Shown here: positions 1 to 6,132 of the stretch, piece after piece
Numbering within the stretch: position 1 is the stretch's first letter
How the letters are laid out: the number at the start of each line of letters is the position of its first letter
The notes under the pieces: model-generated
Database searches by the model: none
What the model saw: the letters and a program-made list of their open reading frames with translations, nothing else
Told to the model about the DNA's origin: nothing
Made by a program: the position numbers and the translations under genes
DNA from: a bacterium
GTDB taxonomy: Bacteria > Spirochaetota > JAHITG01
Reading direction: 5' to 3'
Length of the DNA: 18,162 bases
Assembly (NCBI GenBank): GCA_028711675.1
Contig: JAQTRT010000024.1
Coordinates: 1-18,162 of the forward strand

Positions 1-1281
1 CTTTTTAAAATATTCGGGCAGATTCCTGAAGACGATGGAAAGGAGAACAAAACCAAGGTTGAATTCCCGGGCCCGCACTATCTCTCTGCCCACCAGGTCC
101 TTAACGATCAGGAAGGGATTATCGGTCTTTTCCCGGACCTCCTCGATCATCTTGGCCATGAGCAGGGCCGGCGCGATCTGGCTGGCGATGATGGAAAATA
201 CGTTCTTTTTTTCATCCACTTTTTCGGGCGTTGGCTGGAAATCCTTGAATTTATAGATATTGAGGGAGCCCAACAGTTTCTCGCCTGCCCGTAAAGGAAT
301 GGCGAAGGAATAGCTGATCCGGGCTTTATCGTCAGAAGAGAAATACTTCTGAAATTCCCTGTCCCCTTTGATGTCCTGAACAAAGACGGTTTCCTTGAAC
401 TCTTCCATAAGGACGCTATCGGCCTCGGGCTGATAGGTCCTTTCCGTGTCTGCGGAAAGGCCTTTATGGGTCCTGACCTCGAGTTTCCCGGTCATTTTAT
501 TCAAGAGAAGAATTGCGCAAACCTCCACGCCAAATCCTGTGGTAATGGTCTCCATCACCATGTTCAGGATCTCGTCCAGGGAAGTGGCGGAGTTCATAAT
601 ACCGCTGATCTGGTACAATCCGTTAATGAGGTTCAGGTTCTGGTTAACATGGTCGTACAACCTTGCGTTCTCCACGGCAGCGGCCGTGATGCTGGCCAGC
701 ACAGAGAGGAAGCTGAGGTTATCCTCTGTATATTCCTCCTTGATCTTCCGGTCCAGGGCCAGGATCCCGATCAGCGTCTCCTTGACGATAAGAGGGACAT
801 AGACCAGGCTGTCCAGCTTCGCCAGATGCTCGCTTAACCCGTTTAAAGGCATATCTTTCAGTATATCGGGCAGCAGACAAGGCTTTTGTTTGTCCTCCAG
901 GAAGAGGACCAATGGATGGTCTTTTAAAAAAAAGACACGGTTTCTTTCCTCGGGTGATTTAAGGGACGTACTGCTGATGAGAACGAGCTTGTTCTCATCA
1001 GCTTCCGATTTTAAGAAAAGGTGGACGTTTCGCGCTTTCATCTGGGCCCTTGACGTAAGAAGAACGCTACGGATGATGGTATTGATCTCCAGGGATGAGC
1101 TCAGATCCCTGCCGATATCAAAAAGAGTGAAGAGATCGTAAATTTTTTTCCTGTTTTTTTTATCCAGTTCGGCGATCCGCAGGGAAGCGTGCTTCAGCTG
1201 GTTCACAACGTCCTCAAAAGCTTTTTGCGGATCGCCGGCGAATAATTTTTTTTTCTCTTCCAGATATTCCGACAATTTCAT
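1..1281 (-). CDS. Tandem GAF-domain signalling protein with degenerate GGDEF-like start (C-terminus cut by window edge)
   Basis: An open frame runs without a stop from an ATG at 1281 to the left edge (427 codons). AAGGAG lies about 6 nt upstream of the ATG, a convincing start. Residues 1-50 are a charged helical leader. Residues about 48-208 form a first GAF domain, ending in the usual helix with ITAAAVENARLYD. Residues about 222-375 form a second GAF domain, with IPLRAGEKLLGSLNIYKF near its end. From about residue 388 the segment VGREIVRAREFNLGFVLLSI resembles the opening of a GGDEF domain (ExxRAxR then a hydrophobic strand), but the strand lacks the DID-type metal-binding acidic residue, so it may be a non-catalytic relative. 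GAF domains bind small ligands or transmit signals in the cytoplasm; no membrane segment or signal peptide is visible. The ligand and output are unknown. Confidence is high for the gene and GAF domains, moderate for the GGDEF-like reading. Confidence 0.88.
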   Translation of the reverse strand, partial: MKLSEYLEEKKKLFAGDPQKAFEDVVNQLKHASLRIAELDKKNRKKIYDLFTLFDIGRDLSSSLEINTIIRSVLLTSRAQMKARNVHLFLKSEADENKLVLISSTSLKSPEERNRVFFLKDHPLVLFLEDKQKPCLLPDILKDMPLNGLSEHLAKLDSLVYVPLIVKETLIGILALDRKIKEEYTEDNLSFLSVLASITAAAVENARLYDHVNQNLNLINGLYQISGIMNSATSLDEILNMVMETITTGFGVEVCAILLLNKMTGKLEVRTHKGLSADTERTYQPEADSVLMEEFKETVFVQDIKGDREFQKYFSSDDKARISYSFAIPLRAGEKLLGSLNIYKFKDFQPTPEKVDEKKNVFSIIASQIAPALLMAKMIEEVREKTDNPFLIVKDLVGREIVRAREFNLGFVLLSIVFRNLPEYFKK

Positions 1282-1485
1282 ATACAGCTCCTTGAAGCGT
1301 CATTTGTAACCCTTAAACACAGCCAAAGAAATAATGGACAAAGGTACCGGGTTTTGACGGGCTGCTGCCCAAATGAATTTGTAAGGATTTGATTTATCAA
1401 ACCCGCTAAGAAACGGCAAATTATAGTGGTTCTATGAATTGGATCCCTGCTTTTTTCGCATTTCCCTGGTTTAGGCAACAGCCTG

Positions 1486-1514
1486 TTGACATATGACAAA
1501 AAAAGAGATAAAAT
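1486..1514 (+). promoter_or_regulatory. Sigma70-type promoter P1, far upstream of the DUF3795 gene
   Basis: TTGACA at 1486-1491 is separated by exactly 17 nt from TAAAAT at 1509-1514. This is close to consensus. The nearest rightward start codon is about 225 nt downstream and has its own promoter, so what P1 transcribes is unclear: a long leader or an unannotated small RNA. Confidence 0.6.
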
Positions 1515-1570
1515 TTATTCATTTCCCAAATATCCCTTTTCACTATGACGGGTTTAAAAATAAGTTAAAA

Positions 1571-1596
1571 ATTTCATTTCTATTGTCAAATGAAAT
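1571..1596. repeat. Perfect 9-bp inverted repeat in the spacer
   Basis: The arms ATTTCATTT (1571-1579) and AAATGAAAT (1588-1596) are perfectly complementary and separated by 8 nt. The arms are AT-rich and no T-run follows, so an operator is as likely as an RNA hairpin. It lies between promoters P1 and P2. Confidence 0.6.
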
Positions 1597-1659
1597 AAAA
1601 GATAATAAAACCGAGTACATTAATAATATATTCGATCCGGCACTGAAATGAAAAATTTA

Positions 1660-1687
1660 TTGACAGCTGTTTTAATTCCGGTATCAT
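1660..1687 (+). promoter_or_regulatory. Sigma70-type promoter of the first DUF3795 gene
   Basis: TTGACA at 1660-1665, a 16-nt spacer, and TATCAT at 1682-1687. Transcription would start near 1694, giving a leader of about 46 nt. The spacer is nearly the same as that of the promoter at 8373-8400 in front of the other DUF3795 gene. Confidence 0.7.
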
Positions 1688-1739
1688 CCTCTAATAGGAC
1701 AGGGAAATCCGGAAAAAAGACATAATCCCACAGTGGAGG

Positions 1740-2312
1740 ATGGCTATACAGCGTAAAAAATATCCAACAGTAGCGTGCTGCGGGCTGGATTGCGGTTTAT
1801 GCCCGGCTTACCATTCCAGTGGAAAATCCAGATGTCCCGGATGCTGCGGTCCCGATTTTTCTGAAAAGCATCCGTCGTGTTCCATTATTACCTGCTGTAT
1901 CAAACAGAAAAATCTTGAAACCTGCGCGGAATGCGATGAATTTCCATGCACGAAAATAGACAAGTGGGACATGGGAGATTCGTTTATTTCCCATAAAAAG
2001 GCTCTAATTAATCTAAGATACATCAAAAAAAACGGCATGAAAGCGTTCGTTGAACAGCAGAAAAAAAGAATGACCGTTCTCAAGGAGTTGCTGAACCGAT
2101 ACAACGAAGGCAGGTCAAAAAGCTATTACTGTATCGCTGCAGCTTTACTGTCGATATCAAGCTTAAAAGAGGCGTTAAAGAAAACCAGACAAAGAATAAA
2201 GGATAAAAAAATAAATCCTAATGATATAAAAGTAAAATCAGTGATCCTTAAAGATCATTTAGATGACGCAGCTAAAAAAGAAGGAGTTGATCTTAAATTA
2301 AGGAAAAAGTAG
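1740..2312 (+). CDS. DUF3795 family Cys-rich protein, long form
   Basis: 190 residues. The N-terminal 70 residues hold 13 cysteines (13, 14, 18, 21, 32, 35, 36, 47, 52, 53, 62, 65, 70) in the DUF3795 pattern CGxDCxxCPAY, CPGC, CxEC, FPC. The family has no established biochemical function; the clustered Cys pairs suggest metal or Fe-S binding (inference). Residues about 95-110 (IKKNGMKAFVEQQKKR) match the other DUF3795 protein of this window (residues about 96-112). The remaining C-terminal part, about 80 residues, is Lys-rich, helical and has no counterpart there. No signal peptide is visible, so it is probably cytoplasmic. The start is odd: GGAGG at 1735-1739 directly abuts the ATG, and no other ATG, GTG or TTG lies upstream in frame. 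The lipoprotein gene follows after 31 nt, probably in one transcript. Confidence 0.9.
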   Translation: MAIQRKKYPTVACCGLDCGLCPAYHSSGKSRCPGCCGPDFSEKHPSCSIITCCIKQKNLETCAECDEFPCTKIDKWDMGDSFISHKKALINLRYIKKNGMKAFVEQQKKRMTVLKELLNRYNEGRSKSYYCIAAALLSISSLKEALKKTRQRIKDKKINPNDIKVKSVILKDHLDDAAKKEGVDLKLRKK

Positions 2313-2343
2313 ATCCATAAGAATAGTTTCAGGAGATACCTTT

Positions 2344-2829
2344 ATGGTAAAAAGAATAATAATAAGTTTATTCGGCATGTTCTTCCTTTTCGGATGCTCA
2401 ACGAACATGACATCGTTCGAAAAAGGCAACATCACCAGCCCGCGAAAAGTGCTTATTGCCGCTGAAGACAGCGCGTTTAAAAAGAAAGTAGTGGACAGGC
2501 TGGTTGACAAACTGGGAACGAAGGACTGGTATTTCCGGATCATCGGTTTAAATCAATTATCAAAAGAGGACTCCGGGCAATATGGAGCTATTATTTTGAT
2601 CTGCAAGGTCAGCATGGGCAGCATTCCGTCCCGGGTAAACACCTGCCTGAAGAAAGAACAGGTAAAACCGAAAGTGGTCCTGTTCATTACGTCCGGCAGC
2701 GGAGACCCGCTGTCGGGATCAATAAAGACCGGTATCCGCGGCGTGGATGCCGTGACCTCGGCATCCTTAGACGGCCAGGCGGAAAAGCGAGCGGATGAGA
2801 TAGCCACGCAGCTTATCAAACGGTTCTAG
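2344..2829 (+). CDS. Small lipoprotein with possible flavodoxin-like fold
   Basis: 161 residues with AGGAG 8 nt before the ATG. Residues 1-17 are a lipoprotein signal peptide ending in the lipobox L-F-G-C, with Cys18 as the predicted acylation site. The mature part alternates beta strands and helices: KVLIAAEDSAFKKKVVDRLV at residues 40-59, then YGAIILI, then KVVLFITSGSGD, then an IRGVDAVTSAS segment. This order resembles a flavodoxin-like Rossmann fold, but I see no certain FMN-binding loop, so this is a fold guess only. The protein is predicted to be membrane-anchored facing the periplasm. It sits 31 nt after the DUF3795 gene, so the two may be cotranscribed. Function unknown. Confidence 0.82.
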   Translation: MVKRIIISLFGMFFLFGCSTNMTSFEKGNITSPRKVLIAAEDSAFKKKVVDRLVDKLGTKDWYFRIIGLNQLSKEDSGQYGAIILICKVSMGSIPSRVNTCLKKEQVKPKVVLFITSGSGDPLSGSIKTGIRGVDAVTSASLDGQAEKRADEIATQLIKRF

Positions 2830-2859
2830 GCCGGAGACACGGTACACAGGAGCGATCCG

Positions 2860-3006
2860 GTGATATTGAAAGAATTCAATGCGTTCGCTCCTGAGATCCG
2901 GGCCGCATATCCGCGCCTGACCGAAGTCCCTCTCCCGGATAAAGATCGGGCGTCCTTATCAAAGCATTTTTTTCCTGGGCGAAAAAGAACCGGTACCGGT
3001 TCTTAA
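2860..3006 (+). CDS. Possible 48-residue small protein or gene remnant
   Basis: A GTG at 2860 with AGGAG (2848-2852) 7 nt upstream opens a 48-codon frame ending in TAA at 3004-3006. The frame is the same as that of the preceding lipoprotein and is open from directly behind that gene's TAG stop, so 58 codons follow the TAG uninterrupted. The translation begins VILKEFNAFAPEIRAAYPRL and looks like ordinary protein up to about residue 38. The last residues are encoded by the palindrome at 2985-3004. I do not recognise it. It may be a real small gene, the remnant of a longer one, or chance. Confidence 0.3.
   Translation: MILKEFNAFAPEIRAAYPRLTEVPLPDKDRASLSKHFFPGRKRTGTGS
2981..3004 (-). terminator. 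Putative intrinsic terminator of the histidine kinase operon (20-bp perfect palindrome)
   Basis: AAGAACCGGTACCGGTTCTT at 2985-3004 is a perfect 20-bp palindrome. It lies 13 nt past the kinase stop codon. On the minus strand it runs into a T-run (bases 2986-2982), as expected of an intrinsic terminator; on the plus strand no T-run follows. The stem can fold as 8 bp around a GUAC loop. The centre carries the CCGGTACCGG core seen in other spacers. Confidence 0.5.
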
Positions 3007-3017
3007 CGGGCACCTTT

Positions 3018-4946
3018 TTAATTCATCGGAAGTTTAATAGTAAAATTTGCCCCTTTCCCCAATTCGCTTTCTACTTCAATAGTTCCCCTGTGTTTCTGTA
3101 TGATCTCATAACATAGGCTTAATCCTAATCCCGTTCCTTTTCCTACTTCTTTTGTGGTATAAAACGGTTCAAATATATGTTTCTTCACTTCTTCTGTCAT
3201 TCCTTTCCCTGTGTCTGAGATGCCGATTACCACAAATTCCTTTCCGCTGATTTCCGCTGATTTTTTATCTGTGGTTATCTGCGTGGTAATTGTTAAATTT
3301 CCGCCTTTAGGTATTGCGTCAATAGCATTATTACAGATATTTACTATTACCTGCTGTATTTGATTTTTATTAACTGTGATTTGCGGTAGATTAAATCCAT
3401 ATTTTTTAATAATTTCTATATCCTTAACTTTTGCCTGTGCTTCTATCAGTGACAATGTCTCTTCAATTGTTTTATTTATATCTGTCATTTCTGTCTTTGT
3501 TTTACTTACCCTTGAGAATGTCAGCAAATCACCTATTAACTTCTTGCATCGTATTGCTTCTCTTTCTATTGATTTTAACGGCATATATAATGGGTCATCA
3601 TCCTTTATTCTCTTGGCAATACTTTGAGAAAATCCTAAAATTACTCCCATTGGATTGTTGATTTCGTGTGCCACGCCACCGGCAAGCTGTCCGATGGCTG
3701 ACATCTTCTCTGATTGAAAAAGTTGTTTCTTAAGTTTTTCTTTTTCTTCTTCTGCTTTTTTCCGTTCCGTGATATTAGAACAGGCGCCAAGCATCCTGTA
3801 AGGCTTATTATTTTCGTCTGATAGAGCAGTACCCTGGTCAACCCAATATTCGATATTGCCATCTTTACGCAACATGCGATACTCTTGATAGTAGGGGGTC
3901 TTTTTCTCCAGGTGTTCATCAAGCGCGGCCATAACCCGGTCACGGTCTTCGGGATGAATGCTTTTTCCCCACGCCTCAATGGTATGGGGAAATTCGCCAG
4001 GCAGGTAGCCGAGATTTTTATCGATATCTCCAAACCAATCTACTTTACCGGTTTGTATATTCCAATCATAAATCATATCGGTGACGCTTTGAGCAACGAT
4101 ACGGAAACGCTCCTCAACACGCGTTCGTTCTTCAATTTCCCTGACCAGCTCGTCACGTGAAACCGTTACTTTTGATAAATCCTCGGCCATTTTGTTTACA
4201 GCGTGAGCCAGCATACCGGTTTCATCATCTGTCTTTACGTTGAGAGGCATTTTTTGAATAGAAGAGATTTCTCCCTTTGCGATTTTTTGCACCTGCTCAA
4301 TCACCAAATGGATCGGCTTGGTGAATTTGCTTAAAATAATGATTGTTATCAAGATGCTGAAGATAATTACACACGAGGACACGAGCAAGGCAAAGCGTAT
4401 GAAAGAGACAGTTGTTGTATTCAGATAATGTTTTGTCGTTGTCATGCAAAAAACCCAGTTCCAGGGTTCATACTTTTTATAGACGACCCAGTTTTGCTTA
4501 CGGTCGGGTGAAATATATTCAAACTCCCCTTCGTTATTTTGAGAAATCAGGTCTGATATATCCTTGCTGAATAAAACATCGTCCTTTCTTAATTGATAGT
4601 TAAAAATATTCCTCCAGCGCGATTCCGCAGGGTGAAAAATGACTTTACCGTTACCATCCACAACAAAGATAAATGTATTCGGGTCCTTATCGTTCCGGTA
4701 GATGACATCCAGCTTGGCGTGAGTACGCCGTTGACCATCCTTGATTGTTTGGGATACTCCCTCAAAAAACAGTTCATCTTGTTCATAAGCAAACAAAACC
4801 AGCCGGTCAAGTTTCTCAGAAAAAAGTTCTTTGTTTAAAGTATGGATTTGCCTGGTGAAGATAAAGATGCTGATGAATTCCAGCAATACACTTAGAATAA
4901 CAACGGCCACAACGGTTATCAGAGAGAATTTAGTCCTGAGTTTCAT
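3018..4946 (-). CDS. Membrane sensor histidine kinase (Cache-HAMP-PAS-HisKA-HATPase)
   Basis: 642 residues. TM1 is about 7-31. A periplasmic Cache-like sensor region (about 32-180) includes FIFVVDGNGKVIFHP. TM2 is about 184-206, HAMP about 207-260. A PAS/PAC domain (about 280-397) ends in the typical SNITERKKAEEE. The phosphoacceptor is His427 in AGGVAHEINNP. The N box has Asn536/Asn540 (IVNICNNAIDA), G1 is Asp578 in SDTGKGM, then FEPFYTTK and GKGTGLGLSLC. All catalytic motifs are intact. It autophosphorylates and would pass phosphate to a response regulator, but none is encoded in view. Its ATG overlaps the stop of the solute-binding gene (ATGA); the nearest AAGGAG is about 14 nt away, so translation is probably coupled. 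Residues 555-569 are encoded by tandem 10-bp repeats. Confidence 0.95.
   Translation of the reverse strand: MKLRTKFSLITVVAVVILSVLLEFISIFIFTRQIHTLNKELFSEKLDRLVLFAYEQDELFFEGVSQTIKDGQRRTHAKLDVIYRNDKDPNTFIFVVDGNGKVIFHPAESRWRNIFNYQLRKDDVLFSKDISDLISQNNEGEFEYISPDRKQNWVVYKKYEPWNWVFCMTTTKHYLNTTTVSFIRFALLVSSCVIIFSILITIIILSKFTKPIHLVIEQVQKIAKGEISSIQKMPLNVKTDDETGMLAHAVNKMAEDLSKVTVSRDELVREIEERTRVEERFRIVAQSVTDMIYDWNIQTGKVDWFGDIDKNLGYLPGEFPHTIEAWGKSIHPEDRDRVMAALDEHLEKKTPYYQEYRMLRKDGNIEYWVDQGTALSDENNKPYRMLGACSNITERKKAEEEKEKLKKQLFQSEKMSAIGQLAGGVAHEINNPMGVILGFSQSIAKRIKDDDPLYMPLKSIEREAIRCKKLIGDLLTFSRVSKTKTEMTDINKTIEETLSLIEAQAKVKDIEIIKKYGFNLPQITVNKNQIQQVIVNICNNAIDAIPKGGNLTITTQITTDKKSAEISGKEFVVIGISDTGKGMTEEVKKHIFEPFYTTKEVGKGTGLGLSLCYEIIQKHRGTIEVESELGKGANFTIKLPMN
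3241..3284 (-). repeat. Tandem decamer repeats inside the kinase ATPase domain
   Basis: On the plus strand, TTTCCGCTGA occurs twice in tandem (3241-3260). After a short T-run come two similar units, TTATCTGTGG (3265-3274) and TTATCTGCGT (3275-3284). In the kinase frame this encodes residues 555-569, between the strand after the N box and the G1 box, where length is normally variable. The frame stays open. Confidence 0.75.
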
Positions 4947-5728
4947 TGTTTTATCTGTTTCTCCTTCGCGGACAGTCTCTTCAATTTGGCATCCCAGTCG
5001 TTCAATATTTTCTGATAAATTCCATTTCTCTTGATTTTCCCGAAGCCGCTGCTGAAAATGTCCCGGTATTTTTTGCCATCCGGATGTTTTTTTGAAAAAG
5101 CAATGTAAAGGTCAATAGAATCAGATGGACCAAGCTGCTTTATCCGGCCCTGCACATTTAATTTAGGAATCAAATAGTCAGCTACTTTGTCAAATAGAAT
5201 GATGAGATCCAGCCTCCTGCTCAGAAGCTTATGGATGAGAATGGCATCCGCTTTTGAATATTCCTTGATTATCTTCTTATCCTGTTCAACCAGGTTCCCG
5301 TAACCATATCCTTGAGTCAGCCCTACTCTCTTGCCCTCGGCATCTTTGACACTATTGATCTGTCCCTGATAATCAGAGTTGGCGTAGAAATAACCATTCA
5401 CGGGAAACAGCCTCTCATCATGCCAGAGAAAGACATCCTCGATTTCCGCTGTCCTTGGAGCGTCGAAACAGCCGATCGCATCCCCGTCTTTTACCATTTC
5501 CATTCCTATGTCATAATTTAAAACGTCAAATATGACATCAATGCCTTCAGCCTTATATGATGTTCTGACGATGTCCACTGCAATGCCTTTTGGACCTTCA
5601 GCGAACCTGGCACAATAAGGATACCAGTCATCCTCAGCAATGATTTTTACTGTCCTTGCATAATCCGGTGAACACATAAAAAGAATCATGGCAACCAGAA
5701 TTGACATTATTTTTAAAGATTTTATCAT
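4943..5728 (-). CDS. Periplasmic solute-binding protein, family 3 type
   Basis: 261 residues with AGGAG 8 nt before the ATG at 5728. Residues 1-24 are a signal peptide ending SPDYA; the Cys at 19 follows Met, so a lipobox is unlikely. The mature protein starts with a strand then DDWYPYC and GIAVDIVR, the typical opening of family 3 solute-binding proteins (amino acid-type ligands). It continues with GCFDAPRTAEIEDVF, GKRVGLTQGYGYG and a LDLIILFDKVADYL segment of lobe 2. It ends in NGIYQKILNDWD, also usual for the family. No ABC permease or ATPase lies nearby. Instead the stop overlaps the start of the Cache histidine kinase, suggesting a role in sensing, by ligand presentation or ligand binding linked to the kinase (inference). 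The ligand cannot be deduced. Confidence 0.92.
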   Translation of the reverse strand: MIKSLKIMSILVAMILFMCSPDYARTVKIIAEDDWYPYCARFAEGPKGIAVDIVRTSYKAEGIDVIFDVLNYDIGMEMVKDGDAIGCFDAPRTAEIEDVFLWHDERLFPVNGYFYANSDYQGQINSVKDAEGKRVGLTQGYGYGNLVEQDKKIIKEYSKADAILIHKLLSRRLDLIILFDKVADYLIPKLNVQGRIKQLGPSDSIDLYIAFSKKHPDGKKYRDIFSSGFGKIKRNGIYQKILNDWDAKLKRLSAKEKQIKQ

Positions 5729-5763
5729 AATTAGATCTCCTTTTGTTTAATTTAATTCCCTAA

Positions 5764-5790
5764 AAAGTTAGCTAATAAGAAATTAACTTT
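5764..5790 (-). other. Inverted repeat with short T-run in the operon leader (attenuator- or operator-like)
   Basis: The arms AAAGTTA (5764-5770) and TAACTTT (5784-5790) are perfectly complementary with a 13-nt loop. Read leftward, the hairpin extends into TTTTT. It lies about 35 nt before the solute-binding gene. The stem is only 7 bp and AT-rich, so it would be a weak terminator; an operator is an equal alternative. Confidence 0.35.
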
Positions 5791-5958
5791 CAGATATGAC
5801 AGAAAATTATATATAACATATTACTAAATTATTGCTAAATGAATTGATTTTCGATTCTATATCGCTAACAAGGATTTCCTTTTTGTGATTGCCAAAACAT
5901 GGCCCCCATTTCTTATCCGAAATATCTCCCCTGCTTATATCCCCAATCTTATAACACC

Positions 5959-5986
5959 ATATTACCATAATAAAAACAATTGTCAA
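5959..5986 (-). promoter_or_regulatory. Sigma70-type promoter of the solute-binding/kinase operon
   Basis: On the minus strand TTGACA (5986-5981), a 16-nt T-rich spacer ending in GG, and TAATAT (5964-5959). Transcription would begin near 5952, so the leader before the ATG at 5728 is long, about 220 nt. Confidence 0.65.
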
Positions 5987-6044
5987 CAGTTTCTCAGCAG
6001 ATTCTTTGCATAATAAAAAATGCCAACAGCAGGATATTAGGGAG

Positions 6045-6064
6045 GGTACCGGTTCCTGACCGGT
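6045..6064. repeat. GGTACCGG-core hairpin downstream of the SUMF1-domain gene
   Basis: GGTACCGG at 6045-6052 is followed by a second ACCGGT. The two ACCGGT copies (6048-6053 and 6059-6064) are self-complementary and can pair with a 5-nt loop. The site lies 69 nt past the stop of the leftward gene ending at 6133. No T-run follows, so it is at best a poor intrinsic terminator. Confidence 0.5.
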
Positions 6065-6132
6065 TGCTTTCAGCCGTGGCTTCATGCACGGCACATCAAT
6101 CCGGGCAGACGCCTGAAGAGGTCCTTACCGCT

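Larger units (their letters stand above)
1282..1739. other. Gene-free AT-rich regulatory spacer
   Basis: This spacer separates the GAF gene (-) from the DUF3795 gene (+). It contains no convincing coding frame. It holds two rightward sigma70-type promoters (1486-1514 and 1660-1687), a GGTACCGG site at 1343-1350, a short inverted repeat TTTGAT-TT-ATCAAA at 1388-1401, and a longer one at 1571-1596. A leftward TATAAT hexamer at 1420-1425 could belong to the GAF gene, but I see no good -35 for it. Confidence 0.7.
5729..6132. other. Gene-free spacer with long leader of the solute-binding/kinase operon
   Basis: 404 nt between two leftward operons. It holds the leftward promoter at 5959-5986, a leader of about 220 nt, an inverted repeat at 5764-5790 and the GGTACCGG-type hairpin at 6045-6064. 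Short open frames on both strands here cross the promoter, lack ribosome sites and resemble nothing. Confidence 0.65.

Noticed and set aside
446..837. Two overlapping rightward open frames
   Set aside because: They lie antisense to the tandem-GAF coding sequence, which has full domain support and a ribosome site.
3241..3284. CRISPR-like tandem repeat
   Set aside because: Units are only 10 bp, directly adjacent without spacers, and lie in an intact kinase frame.
5807..6094. Leftward 95-codon open frame in the spacer
   Set aside because: It runs across the promoter at 5959-5986, has no ribosome site and no protein-like pattern.
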